64,000 bases of DNA from Streptomyces albofaciens JCM 4342. GTDB lineage: Bacteria > Actinomycetota > Actinomycetes > Streptomycetales > Streptomycetaceae. Shown piece after piece: positions 31,577-39,901 of the stretch (positions are counted from its first letter, which is position 1; each line of letters opens with the position of its first letter). The stretch lies in assembly GCF_008634025.1 (NCBI RefSeq), contig NZ_PDCM01000002.1:1612001-1676000 (forward strand). Direction: 5' to 3'. Both the position numbers and the translations under genes were made by a program. Under the pieces are notes generated by a model. The model searched no databases. It was not told where the DNA came from and was given only the letters and a program-made list of their open reading frames with translations.

Positions 31577-32791
31577 ATGGCCGAGGGCGAGCGCGTGACG
31601 GCGGAACTCACCGATTTCCGCAGGCGGGTCGACGAGCTGCGCGCCGCCCGCGCCCTGCCCTCCACCGAGCGGCTGTCCGTGCTGGACGCCGCCCTGCTGG
31701 AGCTCCAGCACGTGGTCGACGTGATCCTGCCGCGCCTGGAGCGGGGCCTGCCCGCGGAGCGGGACAACGGCGCCCGGCGCGCCGCCGACGAACAGCAGCT
31801 GCTGCGGGCGCTGTTCCAGCGGATGCCGTACGCGGTCGCGCTGCTGGGCCCGGACACGGTGATACGGCGCCTGAACTTCGCCGGTACGCGGCTGTTCGGC
31901 ATGCGCGCCGGCTACGCGGCGGGCCGCCCGCTGACCGCCTCGCTCGCCCCGGAGGCGCGGGCCGCGTTCCGCTCCCAGATCGCGGCGGTCTCCCGCAACG
32001 AGGGCGACCGCAGCCTGGTGGTGCGGCTGCTGCCGCCGCCGGACGGGGCGCGGCGGGAGGGCGAGTCGCTGCGCGCGACGATGACGGCGCTGCGGCCCCG
32101 CGGCGAGACGGGCACCTCCGTGCTCACGGTCTTCCTGACGGGTCCGGAGGCACTGGCGGCGGACCGGGACGGCCGGGCCGGGCGCGACGGCGCGGGCCGT
32201 ACGGGGACGCCGCCCGGTCTGGCCGAGCTGACCCGCACCACGGAACTGATGGACCTCCTGGACGACATGACCATGACGATCCTGGAGGCGCCGCGGGACC
32301 CGATCGCGATACTCGACCAGGCCTGCCGGGTGCTGCGCGGCCGGTTCGCCGACTGGGTGACGGCCGATCTGGTGACCCGCGGCGGCGGGCCGTTGGTGCG
32401 GGTGGCGGCGTACGGGGGCGCCGGTCCGGACGCAGCGCACGACGGGAAGGACGCGCACGACGGGGACGGCGCGGACGCCTTGCAGGCCGCCCTGGCCTCC
32501 CAGCCGCCCGGGGACTGCCCGGTCGTCGTCGAGGCGGCCCGCGCCGGCAACGCCCATCTCCAGGTGCGCCCGGAGGACCTGGAGGCGTTCGGGCACGACG
32601 CGGACGGGGTGCCGATCCTCGCCCGCGCCGGGGTGACCTCCCTGCTATGCGTACCGCTGCGGGCCCGGTCGGGGCCCGTGCGCGGGGTGCTGACGCTGTT
32701 GCGCACGGGCGGGCGGCGGGCCTTCAGCATGGCCGAAGCGGGCACGGTGGACCGGATGGCCCGCCACCTGGGGCGGGCGCTGCGCCCCTGA
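31577..32791 (+). CDS. PAS-GAF sensor protein without an output domain
   Basis: A 404-residue cytosolic sensor. An N-terminal coiled region (residues 1-65) is followed by a PAS domain (LLRALFQRMPYAVALLGPDTVIRRLNFAGTRLFGMRAGYAAGRPL), a linker and a C-terminal GAF domain (DPIAILDQACRVLRGRFADWVTADLV through MAEAGTVDRMARHLGRALRP). In Streptomyces such N-termini usually precede a SpoIIE phosphatase, which is absent here; the gene ends right after the GAF domain. ATG 31577 is preceded at exactly 6 nt by TAGCGT, supporting a leaderless message. Divergent from the ANTAR gene. Confidence 0.8.
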   Translation: MAEGERVTAELTDFRRRVDELRAARALPSTERLSVLDAALLELQHVVDVILPRLERGLPAERDNGARRAADEQQLLRALFQRMPYAVALLGPDTVIRRLNFAGTRLFGMRAGYAAGRPLTASLAPEARAAFRSQIAAVSRNEGDRSLVVRLLPPPDGARREGESLRATMTALRPRGETGTSVLTVFLTGPEALAADRDGRAGRDGAGRTGTPPGLAELTRTTELMDLLDDMTMTILEAPRDPIAILDQACRVLRGRFADWVTADLVTRGGGPLVRVAAYGGAGPDAAHDGKDAHDGDGADALQAALASQPPGDCPVVVEAARAGNAHLQVRPEDLEAFGHDADGVPILARAGVTSLLCVPLRARSGPVRGVLTLLRTGGRRAFSMAEAGTVDRMARHLGRALRP

Positions 32792-32803
32792 CCGCGGGGC
32801 GGT

Positions 32804-33568
32804 TCAGCGGGTGGTGTAGCCGCCGTTGAGGAAGATCGTCTGGCCGTTGGCCCACCAGCCGTCGGTCAGCAGGTGCCGCACCCACGGCACGATGTCCTCG
32901 ATCTTGGTGAGGTCGCCGTTCATCGCCGAGGACTTGTGGAACGCGATGGAGTCCGCGTCCTCGGCCGGATAGAAGAACGGGGTGTCCATCGGCCCCGGCG
33001 CGATGGCGTTGACGGAGACGTTGCGGCCGAACAGCTCCTTGGACAGGGCGCGGGTGAAGTGCTCGACCGGCGCCTTGCTGCCCGCGTAGACGGAGTACAG
33101 GCCGGTGTACGCGGCGAGCAGGGACGTGACGACCGTGATGATCCTGCCGCCGTCCTCGACACGGCGGGCCGCCTCGCGCATCACGAAGAACGCGGCCTTG
33201 GCGTTGACCGCGAACATCCGGTCGTACTCCTCCTCCGTGATCTGCGTGAGCGGCTTCTTCAGCACCATGCCCGCGGTGTTGACGCTGTGGTCGAGCCTGC
33301 CGAACCGGCTGACGACCTCGTCGAAGGCCCGTTCCACCTCCGGTACGCGGGTCAGGTCGGCCTGGAGGGCGAACGCCTCGCCCGGACCGGCGTTGATCCG
33401 CGCGACGACGTCCTCGGCCTGCGCCCGGGAGGAGTCGCTGTTGTAGTGCACCGCCACCCGGGCGCCCTGGGCACCGAGCGTGGTGCTGATGAGAGCGCCG
33501 AGGTTGCGGGACGCGCCTCCGACGAAGGCGACCTTGCCGTCGAGCGTCGTGTCCGGGGTGTTGCCCAT
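32804..33568 (-). CDS. SDR family oxidoreductase
   Basis: A 254-residue short-chain dehydrogenase: cofactor motif VAFVGGASRNLGALISTTL (a GGASRNLG variant of TGxxxGIG), VNTAGMVLKKPL for the NAG motif, SLLAAYTGLYSVYAGSKAPVEHF for the catalytic Ser/Tyr-X3-Lys, and NAIAPGPMDTPFFYP. The atypical Gly-rich loop and the NTAG instead of NNAG suggest a divergent-type SDR seen in Streptomyces. ATG 33568 follows AAGGAGA. Convergent with the PAS-GAF gene, 12 bp apart. Substrate unknown. Confidence 0.87.
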   Translation of the reverse strand: MGNTPDTTLDGKVAFVGGASRNLGALISTTLGAQGARVAVHYNSDSSRAQAEDVVARINAGPGEAFALQADLTRVPEVERAFDEVVSRFGRLDHSVNTAGMVLKKPLTQITEEEYDRMFAVNAKAAFFVMREAARRVEDGGRIITVVTSLLAAYTGLYSVYAGSKAPVEHFTRALSKELFGRNVSVNAIAPGPMDTPFFYPAEDADSIAFHKSSAMNGDLTKIEDIVPWVRHLLTDGWWANGQTIFLNGGYTTR

Positions 33569-33739
33569 CACCGTCTCCTTGCACGTGAGCGACGCGGAGT
33601 ACGGTGCCGGCGCACCGCCGCCCGGCGGTGGCCCGGAGGCCGTACCCGCGCCGGGATCCTGCAAGGAGCTTGAACGCCCCGGCGGCTCCCGCAACGGTCC
33701 GCGCGGCGATTCACCCGAACGCCGTGGGCCGGGCGCGTC

Positions 33740-33779
33740 GGACGCCGTCCGTACCCCGGCCTGGAGTACGGCGGCGTCC
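33740..33779 (-). terminator. Hairpin terminator downstream of the SigB-type sigma gene
   Basis: A long near-perfect inverted repeat: left arm GGACGCCGTCCGTAC (33740-33754) and right arm GTACGGCGGCGTCC (33766-33779) with one bulged base and an 11-nt loop. It lies 13 bp past the stop of the sigma factor gene. No U-run follows, which is normal for Streptomyces. It may work in both directions. Confidence 0.6.
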
Positions 33780-33792
33780 GGCGGCGGAACGG

Positions 33793-34653
33793 CTAGGCCG
33801 CCTGCCCGCCCACCTGATCACACAGGCGGGTGCAGGTGCGGTTGATGAGCCGGGAGACGTGCATCTGGGAGATGCCGAGCCGGTCGGCGATGCGGCTCTG
33901 CGTCATGTCACAGAAGAACCGCAGGTAGAGGATCTGCCGCTCGCGCTCGGGGAGCATCCGCAGCTTGGGGCGGATCGCCTCGCGGTCGACGACGAGATCG
34001 AAGCCGGGCTCCGGGCCGCCGAGGGTGTCGACGAGGGCGTAGCCGTCGTCGGCGCCCGGCAGTTCGGCGTCCAGGGAGAGCGTCGAATAGCTCTCCAGCG
34101 CTTCCATGCCGATCAGCACCTCCTCCAGCGTCATGCCGGTGTGCCGGGCGATGTCCCGGGCCGGGGGTCGGTGGTCGTCGGGTGCGTGGGTGAGTTCGAG
34201 CGTGGCCGCACGGACGCGGTTGCGCAGTTCCTGGACGCGGCGGGGCACGTGCAGGCCCCACATGTGGTCGCGGAAGTGCCGCTTGACCTCGCCGACGATG
34301 GTCGGCACGGCGAAGCTCTCGAAGGCGCAGCCGCGGTCCGGGTCGTACCGGTCCACGGCCTTGACCAGGCCGAGCGCCGCGACCTGCGTCAGGTCCTCGG
34401 TGGTCTCGCCACGGTTGCGGAACTGGCGGGCGAGGCGTTCGGCCATCGGGATCCAGGCGCAGACGATGCTCTGGCGCAGCGCGTCCCGCTCCGGCCCGTC
34501 GGGCAGCGCCATCAGCCTGCGGAAGTCGGCGCCGGTGTCCGGCGCGTCGTCGTGGGGGTGCTTGTTCTGGGGGGTGCGGCGCGCGCCGCCCGGGCACTCG
34601 GAGTGCCGGCCGCGCGAGGCGCCCTGGCGTAGAGGTGTGCGTACAGAGGGCAT
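33793..34653 (-). CDS. SigB/SigF/SigG-family RNA polymerase sigma factor
   Basis: A 286-residue group 3 sigma factor with regions 2, 3 and 4 in order: QSIVCAWIPMAERLARQFRNRGETTEDLTQVAALGLVKAVDRYDPDRGCAFESFAVPTIVGEVKRHFRDH (region 2), PRRVQELRNRVRAATLELTH with RDIARHTGMTLEEVL (region 3) and LPERERQILYLRFFCDMTQSRIADRLGISQMHVSRLINR (region 4). This is the stress/sporulation SigB/SigF branch, controlled by anti-sigma and anti-anti-sigma factors that are not adjacent here. ATG 34653 follows GGGAG. A SigB-like sequence and a large stem-loop lie upstream. Several neighbours (CBS protein, PAP2-kinase) look like stress-regulon genes. Confidence 0.92.
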   Translation of the reverse strand: MPSVRTPLRQGASRGRHSECPGGARRTPQNKHPHDDAPDTGADFRRLMALPDGPERDALRQSIVCAWIPMAERLARQFRNRGETTEDLTQVAALGLVKAVDRYDPDRGCAFESFAVPTIVGEVKRHFRDHMWGLHVPRRVQELRNRVRAATLELTHAPDDHRPPARDIARHTGMTLEEVLIGMEALESYSTLSLDAELPGADDGYALVDTLGGPEPGFDLVVDREAIRPKLRMLPERERQILYLRFFCDMTQSRIADRLGISQMHVSRLINRTCTRLCDQVGGQAA

Positions 34654-34688
34654 GGTCTCGGCTCCCTGATCGGTGGACGGGGGTCCTT

Positions 34689-34740
34689 CCGTGGGAGCGC
34701 AGCCGGAGAGCACGCTCGCAGAGCGGATCCGCTCCCACGG
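34689..34740 (-). other. Large stem-loop in the sigma gene leader
   Basis: Perfect 11-bp arms CCGTGGGAGCG (34689-34699) and CGCTCCCACGG (34730-34740) enclose a 30-nt loop, with partial further pairing inside. On the minus strand it lies 36 nt before the sigma start codon, within the leader if transcription begins at the candidate promoter near 34772. It could affect translation or mRNA stability. Confidence 0.6.
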
Positions 34741-34771
34741 GCGTGCCTCCGGTCCGAAGCACACGGGTCGC

Positions 34772-34796
34772 GTGCCCGGAGCGGATGCCGGTAAAC
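34772..34796 (-). promoter_or_regulatory. SigB-like promoter candidate before the sigma gene
   Basis: Minus-strand GTTT, 15 nt, GGGCAC. The Streptomyces SigB consensus is GNNT-N14-16-GGGTAC/T, so the -10 differs at one central base. Its place 119 nt before the sigma start would make the gene autoregulated. Given the base composition, a chance match is quite possible. Confidence 0.3.
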
Positions 34797-34988
34797 GCCC
34801 CGGGCACCGAATCCACCGGGGTGTGCGCGCGGCCCGGAGGTTTCCGGCCCGGGGGCCCGGTAACCCGTGCGGGACGGCCGCTGACGCCCGGTCATGGCCC
34901 GGCGGAACGGCGCCGGGACGGCGGGAGCGGCAGGCAGCAGCGCCGGACCCGGGTCCGCACCGAGACGGAAGAGGAGCCACCCCCCACC

Positions 34989-36080
34989 ATGAACGTCGAG
35001 CGGCTGGACGTCACCGCCTACACCGTCCCCACCGACGCGCCGGAAGCCGACGGCACCCTCGCGTGGGACACCACCACCGTCATCGTCGTCGAGGCCCGCT
35101 CCGGCACGACCACCGGCCTCGGCTGGACCTACGCCGCCGCCGACACCGGCTCGGTCGTGCGCGACCTGCTGACCCGGCCGGTCCTCGGCCGCAGCGCGCT
35201 GGACGTGCAGGGCGCGTACGAGGCGATGAGCCGGGCGGTGCGCAACGCGGGCCGGCCCGGCTTGATCGCCTGCGCGCTGTCCGCGGTGGACATCGCCCTG
35301 TGGGACCTGAAGGCGCGGCTGCTGGAGCTGCCGCTGCTGCACCTGATCGGCGCGGTGCGCGACGTGGTGCCGGTCTACGGGTCCGGCGGGTTCACCACGT
35401 ACCACGACACCCATCTGGCGACGCAGTTGAACGGGTGGGTGCACGGCCAGGGCATCGAACGGGTCAAGATCAAGATCGGTGAGGAGTGGGGCCGGGCCGT
35501 CGAACGCGACCTGGCCCGCGTGCGGCACGCCCGTACGGCCATCGGCCCGCACGCCGAGCTGTACGTGGACGCCAACGGCGCCTACACCCGCAAGCAGGCC
35601 GTACGGGTCGGCCGGTTCCTCGCCGACCAGGGCGTGGGCTGGTTCGAGGAGCCGGTGTCCTCCGACGACCTGGAGGGGCTGCGGGTGGTCCGGGACCTGG
35701 TGGTGTGTGATGTGGCGGCCGGTGAGTACGGCTACGACCTGCCGTACTTCGCCCGGATGGCGCCGGTCGTGGACTGCCTCCAGATCGACGCCACCCGCTG
35801 CGGCGGCCTGACGGTCTGGCTGCGCGCCGCGGCCCTCGCCGAGGCCCACGGCCTGGAGGTCTCCGCCCACTGCGCCCCGCACGCGCACGCCCACCCGGCC
35901 GCGTGCGTGCCGAACTTCCGGCACATCGAGTGGTTCCACGACCATGTGCGCATCGAGTCGATGTTCTTCGACGGCGGCCTCGACCCGTCGGGCGGCGCCG
36001 TACGGCCCGGCGCGAACCATCTGCCGGGCCACGGCCTGCTGTTCCGCCACGAGGAGGCGACGCCGTACCGGGTGCTGTGA
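34989..36080 (+). CDS. Enolase-superfamily enzyme (mandelate racemase/muconate lactonising type)
   Basis: A 363-residue enolase-superfamily protein. The C-terminal barrel shows the KXK motif RVKIKIGEEWGRA, the three metal ligands in ELYVDANGAY (Asp), VGWFEEPVSSDDL (Glu) and DVAAGEYGYDLPYF (Glu), and SAHCAPHAHAHPAACVPNFRHIEWF near the end. It should abstract an alpha-proton from a carboxylate such as a sugar acid. The substrate is not determinable by eye. ATG 34989 lies 10 nt after AGAGGAG. The 335-bp region before it holds the leader and promoter of the divergent sigma gene. A strong terminator hairpin follows. Confidence 0.87.
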   Translation: MNVERLDVTAYTVPTDAPEADGTLAWDTTTVIVVEARSGTTTGLGWTYAAADTGSVVRDLLTRPVLGRSALDVQGAYEAMSRAVRNAGRPGLIACALSAVDIALWDLKARLLELPLLHLIGAVRDVVPVYGSGGFTTYHDTHLATQLNGWVHGQGIERVKIKIGEEWGRAVERDLARVRHARTAIGPHAELYVDANGAYTRKQAVRVGRFLADQGVGWFEEPVSSDDLEGLRVVRDLVVCDVAAGEYGYDLPYFARMAPVVDCLQIDATRCGGLTVWLRAAALAEAHGLEVSAHCAPHAHAHPAACVPNFRHIEWFHDHVRIESMFFDGGLDPSGGAVRPGANHLPGHGLLFRHEEATPYRVL

Positions 36081-36106
36081 GGGGCGCGCGGCGGGCGGAC
36101 GGGGAA

Positions 36107-36137
36107 CCGGGCGCGGGACCCCACACCCCGCGCCCGG
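36107..36137 (+). terminator. Terminator hairpin after the enolase-superfamily gene
   Basis: Perfect 11-bp inverted repeat CCGGGCGCGGG/CCCGCGCCCGG with a 9-nt loop, 27 bp past the stop codon at 36080. It lacks a U-run, as usual in high-GC actinomycetes. Being perfectly symmetric it may also end the leftward transcript of the small gene at 36248. Confidence 0.75.
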
Positions 36138-36247
36138 ACTCTCCCCACCATCCCTTTTCCCGTGCCCGCGGTGCTCCGCGGTCTTCTCCACGGCCGCTCG
36201 GCCGGGGCCCGGGTACCTGGGGCCGCGCGCGGTCAAACATCCTCCGG

Positions 36248-36532
36248 TCAGGAGCCGGTACGGGCGCGGGCGCCGGCGCGGGTACGGCCGGAGGTGACCC
36301 AGCGGCGCGGGTGGCGCCGCAGGTACTCGCCCTCCAGCTCCGCCATGCGGGCGTTGTGGGTGGTCAGCGCGTCGCTGGAGCCGTGCAGCAGCGTGTCGTG
36401 CCGGGTGCGGTGGATGGTCTCCAGCTCGCGCAGCAGTTGCTGTTCGTCGAGACGTGCGGGCGGGACCCCCGGCGTGGCGGCCTGCGCAGGCGCGGGCCGC
36501 GGGGCGTCCGTGGGCGTGTCGTGGGACGGCAT
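36248..36532 (-). CDS. Small DUF6158-like protein
   Basis: A 94-residue protein with a predicted helical core, LDEQQLLRELETIHRTRHDTLLHGSSDALTTHNARMAELEGEYLRRHPRRWV, and a basic tail (SGRTRAGARAR). This pattern matches a family of small Streptomyces proteins recalled as DUF6158, often found near stress genes; function unknown. The first 30 residues are Pro/Ala-rich. ATG 36532 follows GGGAGAAG. Soluble, no signal or membrane segment. Confidence 0.7.
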   Translation of the reverse strand: MPSHDTPTDAPRPAPAQAATPGVPPARLDEQQLLRELETIHRTRHDTLLHGSSDALTTHNARMAELEGEYLRRHPRRWVTSGRTRAGARARTGS

Positions 36533-36799
36533 CGAAGCTTCTCCCTCCGTGTCGGGTGCCGCTGTCCGGGTACCCGCCGGCTCAACCACCCGGACACGTC
36601 CGGCGGCAGGCCCGGCGCGAGCCCCGGAGGCGGACATGGAACTCGGCTCCCTCACCCCACTCACCACCAGGACGGACCCCGGCTCCGCGGGCGGTTCCGG
36701 CACCTCGGTCCGTCCGGTCCGCCCGGTCGCCTCCTTCGATCGTACGAGCCCGGCCTCCGCTCGGCGCGGCGACCGGAATCCGAGAGAAGGCGGTCAGCC

Positions 36800-37270
36800 A
36801 TGGCACAGTTCGTGAGGGACGTCATGACGTCGGGCGTCGCGGCGGTCCAGCCGGACGCCTCGCTCGTGGAGGCGGCGCAGCTGATGCGTGCGCAGGACAT
36901 CGGCGATGTGCTGGTGACGCAGGACGGTGTGCTGCTGGGGGTGGTCACCGACCGCGACATCGCGCTGCGGGCGGTGGCCGACGGCGTCGATCCGCTCGCC
37001 GTGTCCTGCCGCTCGGTGTGTACGCCCGAGCCGGTCTGTGTGGGGCCCGACGACCACATCAGCGAGGCGGTGACGCTGATGCGCGTCAACGCGGTCCGGC
37101 GGCTCCCGGTGGTGGAGAACGGGACGCCGGTGGGGGTGGTCAGCATCGGTGACCTGGCCCGCGCGCAGGACCCGGACTCGGCGCTCGCGGACATCAGCCG
37201 GGCCGCCCCGGACGGCTGTCCGGACGGCGGCGCGACGGGCCCCGGGCCCGTCCGGCGCCCGGGGTGGTGA
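36800..37270 (+). CDS. CBS-pair domain protein
   Basis: A 156-residue protein made of two CBS motifs: VRDVMTSGVAAVQPDASLVEAAQLMRAQDIGDVLVTQDGVLLGVVTDRDIALR and VCTPEPVCVGPDDHISEAVTLMRVNAVRRLPVVENGTPVGVVSIGDLA. Such Bateman modules bind adenosyl ligands and sense energy status; stand-alone forms are frequent in actinomycete stress and dormancy regulons. ATG 36800 is 7 nt after AGAAGG. A GTGT-N15-GGGTAC match lies about 230 bp upstream, too far to be convincing. A PAP2-lipid kinase gene follows 121 bp downstream. Confidence 0.9.
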   Translation: MAQFVRDVMTSGVAAVQPDASLVEAAQLMRAQDIGDVLVTQDGVLLGVVTDRDIALRAVADGVDPLAVSCRSVCTPEPVCVGPDDHISEAVTLMRVNAVRRLPVVENGTPVGVVSIGDLARAQDPDSALADISRAAPDGCPDGGATGPGPVRRPGW

Positions 37271-37357
37271 CCGGGGCGGCGCACCCGGCCGACCGAATCG
37301 ACCTGACAGGAGCCGGTTGCGGATGAAGCGGACGATGCCGGGCACGTCGGCCTTGCT

Positions 37358-37382
37358 GTCTGCGCCCCGCCCTTTGGGGTAC
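37358..37382 (+). promoter_or_regulatory. SigB-type promoter (GTCT-N15-GGGTAC)
   Basis: GTCT at 37358-37361 and GGGTAC at 37377-37382, 15 nt apart, fit the Streptomyces SigB consensus exactly. The -10 ends 9 nt before ATG 37392 of the PAP2-kinase gene, so the message would be leaderless or nearly so. A SigB/SigF-type sigma factor is encoded 2.7 kb away. Confidence 0.5.
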
Positions 37383-37391
37383 AGGTGGCGC

Positions 37392-38873
37392 ATGCGAAAG
37401 CTGCTGAGTACGTGGGACCGCCAGATCTTCGACCATGTCGCGGCACGGCACTGGCCGGGCGCGCAGCGCGTGCTGCCACGGCTGACACGCACCGCCGACC
37501 ACGGCCTGCTGTGGATGGGCATCGCGGCGGGCGCGGCCGTCCTGGGCGGACGGCCGATGCGGCGGGCCGCGCTGCGCGGGGTGGCCTCGCTGGCGACGGC
37601 GTCGGCGACGGTCAACACCCTGGGCAAGCGCTCGGTCCGCCGCGACCGGCCGCTGCTGGAGGCCGTGCCGGTCATACGGCAGCTGAGCCGCCAGCCGTTC
37701 ACCACCTCCTTCCCGTCCGGCCACGCGGCCTCGGCGGCGGCGTTCGCCACCGGGGTCGCCTTCGAGAACAAGTGGTGGGGGCTGGCCCTGGCGCCGGTCG
37801 CCGCCTCCGTCGCGTTCTCCCGCGTGTACACCGGCGTGCACTACCCGGGCGACGTACTGGCGGGCGCCGCGCTCGGGGTGGGCGCGGCGCTGGCCGTACG
37901 GGGGCTCGCGCCGACCCGGGCGCAGCTGGCGCCCCCGGCCCGCCCGGCGGCCGACGCGCCCGCGCTGCCGGCGGGCCGCGGGCTGTTCGTGGTGGCCAAC
38001 CACGCGTCCGGGCAGCGCACCGGGGCGCGCCCCGACCGGGAGCAGGAGGTGCGCGGCGTGCTGCCGGAGGCCGAGGTGACGCTGTGCGGCGATCCGGAGT
38101 CCCCGCCGATGGACAAGGCGCTGGAGGAGGCCGCCGAGCAGGCCAGGCGGGCGGGCGGCGCGCTGGGCGTGCTGGGCGGGGACGGCACGGTCCGCGCCGC
38201 GGCGGCGGTCGCCGTACGGCACGGCCTGCCGCTGGCGGTGCTGCCCGGCGGCACCCGCAACCACTTCGCCTACGACCTGGGCATCGAGACCCTGGCGGAC
38301 GCCGCCCGCGCGGTGACCAGCGGCGAGGCGGTCGCGGTGGACCTGGCCGGTTTCCGTACCGCGCGGGGCGAGGACCCGACGTACTTCCTCAACACCTTCT
38401 CCATCGGCGCGTACCCGGAGCTGGTGCGGGTGCGCGAGGAGTGGGCGGGCCGGATCGGGGCCTGGCCGGCCGGGGTGCTGGCGGCCTGGAAGGTGCTGCG
38501 CACGGCCGATCCGGTGACGGTGGAGGTCAACGGGAAGCGGCGGGAGGTGTGGCTGCTGTTCGCGGGCAACTGCGCGTACCGCGGGCTGGGCCTGGCGCCG
38601 GTGCGACGGCACGACCTGGCGGACGGCGTGCTGGACGTGCGGGTGGTGCACGGCGGGCGGCTGGCCCGTACGCGCCTGCTGACCGCGGCACTGACGGGCG
38701 CGCTGCGGCACTCCCCCGTGCTGAGCGAGTCCCGGATGCGCTCGGTGCGGATCGGCGGGCTGGCGGCGGGCAGCGTGCTGGCGTACGACGGCGAAGTGGA
38801 CGACGCGCCGGGCGAGTTGACGATCTGCAAGAAGAACGAGGCGCTGACCGTCTACCGCCTGCTGCCCGAATAG
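37392..38873 (+). CDS. PAP2 phosphatase fused to diacylglycerol kinase-like domain
   Basis: A 493-residue bifunctional lipid enzyme. Residues 30-180 form a PAP2 phosphatase with all three motifs: KRSVRRDRP (K-X6-RP), PSGHAAS and SRVYTGVHYPGD, among hydrophobic helices. From about residue 195 a lipid kinase of the DAGK/LCB5 type follows: LGVLGGDGTVRAAAAVAVRHGLPLAVLPGGTRNHFAYDLGI and the C-terminal beta sandwich. It could both dephosphorylate and phosphorylate membrane lipids. ATG 37392 is favoured by homologue-like MRKLLSTWDRQIFDHVA and by the SigB-type promoter just upstream; ATG 37323 would add 23 unconvincing residues. Confidence 0.87.
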   Translation: MRKLLSTWDRQIFDHVAARHWPGAQRVLPRLTRTADHGLLWMGIAAGAAVLGGRPMRRAALRGVASLATASATVNTLGKRSVRRDRPLLEAVPVIRQLSRQPFTTSFPSGHAASAAAFATGVAFENKWWGLALAPVAASVAFSRVYTGVHYPGDVLAGAALGVGAALAVRGLAPTRAQLAPPARPAADAPALPAGRGLFVVANHASGQRTGARPDREQEVRGVLPEAEVTLCGDPESPPMDKALEEAAEQARRAGGALGVLGGDGTVRAAAAVAVRHGLPLAVLPGGTRNHFAYDLGIETLADAARAVTSGEAVAVDLAGFRTARGEDPTYFLNTFSIGAYPELVRVREEWAGRIGAWPAGVLAAWKVLRTADPVTVEVNGKRREVWLLFAGNCAYRGLGLAPVRRHDLADGVLDVRVVHGGRLARTRLLTAALTGALRHSPVLSESRMRSVRIGGLAAGSVLAYDGEVDDAPGELTICKKNEALTVYRLLPE

Positions 38874-38954
38874 CGAGACGTCGTTCTCAGGATGCGGTCG
38901 AACGGCGTACGGTGACGGCACCTGCCGACCGGGAGCGCGAAGGAGCCGTCCGCC

Positions 38955-39800
38955 ATGCCGCACGAGTCCGCCGTCCACGCCGCGGAGCACCGCGAGTCCG
39001 CCGTCTACACCCACGGCCACCACGAGTCCGTCCTGCGCTCGCACACCTGGCGCACCGCGGCCAACTCGGCCGCGTACCTGCTGGACGCGCTGAAGCCGCA
39101 CATGGAGATCCTGGACATCGGCTGCGGCCCCGGCACCATCACGGCCGATCTGGCCGCGCTGGTGCCGGACGGCCGGGTGACCGGGCTGGAGCGGGCGCCG
39201 GAGGTGCTGGCACAGGCGCGGGCCACCGCCGAGGGGCGCGGCCTGTCCAACGTCCGCTTCGTGACCGGCGATGTCCACGCACTGGACTTTCCCGACGCCT
39301 CCTTCTGTGTCACCCACGCCCACCAGGTCCTCCAGCACGTGGGCGACCCGGTCCGGGCGCTGCGCGAGATGCGGCGCGTGACGAAGCCGGGCGGCGTGGT
39401 GGCCGCACGGGACGCGGACTACGCGACCATGACCTGGTACCCGGCGGTCGAGGGGCTGGGCGGCTGGCTGGACCTCTACCACCGGGTGGCCCGCGCCAAC
39501 GGCGGCGAGCCGGACGCGGGGCGGCGCCTGCGCGCCTGGGCGCGGGAAGCCGGCTTCGCCGACGCCGCGATCACCTCGACCGCCACCGCCTGGTGCTATG
39601 CGACACCGGAGGAACGTGCCTGGTGGAGCGGCCTGTGGGCGGACCGTACGGTCGCCTCCTCGTACGCCCGGCTGGCGGTGGACGGCGGCCACGCCACCGA
39701 GGACGAGCTGCGCCGGATCGCCGCCGCCTGGCGGGAGTGGGGCGCGCGGGAGGACGCCTGGTTCGGGGTCCTGCACGGGGAGATCCTCTGCCGGGTGTGA
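38955..39800 (+). CDS. Class I SAM-dependent methyltransferase (UbiE-like)
   Basis: A 281-residue methyltransferase: motif I ILDIGCGPGTITADLAALVP, post-I acidic loop VTGLERAPEVLAQA, motif II/III VTHAHQVLQHVGDPVRALREMRRVTKPGGVVAARDADY, and a C-terminal helical lid with WWSGLWADRTVASSYARLAVDGGHATEDELRRIAAAWREW. The DADYATMTWYP segment marks the group often annotated as methyltransferase type 11 in Streptomyces. Substrate unknown. ATG 38955 follows AAGGAG; the His/Glu-rich first 25 residues are probably flexible. Confidence 0.83.
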   Translation: MPHESAVHAAEHRESAVYTHGHHESVLRSHTWRTAANSAAYLLDALKPHMEILDIGCGPGTITADLAALVPDGRVTGLERAPEVLAQARATAEGRGLSNVRFVTGDVHALDFPDASFCVTHAHQVLQHVGDPVRALREMRRVTKPGGVVAARDADYATMTWYPAVEGLGGWLDLYHRVARANGGEPDAGRRLRAWAREAGFADAAITSTATAWCYATPEERAWWSGLWADRTVASSYARLAVDGGHATEDELRRIAAAWREWGAREDAWFGVLHGEILCRV

Positions 39801-39901
39801 GGCCCGGGGCCGGGGCCGGGGGCAGGAGCCGGGACGGCGGGGCCTGACCCGACCGCCACAACCGGCACGAACTATCTCATTCCAGGCGGTATGAAGGATC
39901 C

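Noticed and set aside
33642..33647. GGGTAC on the minus strand before the SDR gene at 33568
   Set aside because: No GNNT at 14-16 nt; the -10 alone is not informative.
36549..36573. GTGT-N15-GGGTAC as a SigB promoter of the CBS-pair gene
   Set aside because: It lies about 230 bp upstream of the gene and chance matches of this loose motif are expected several times in 64 kb.
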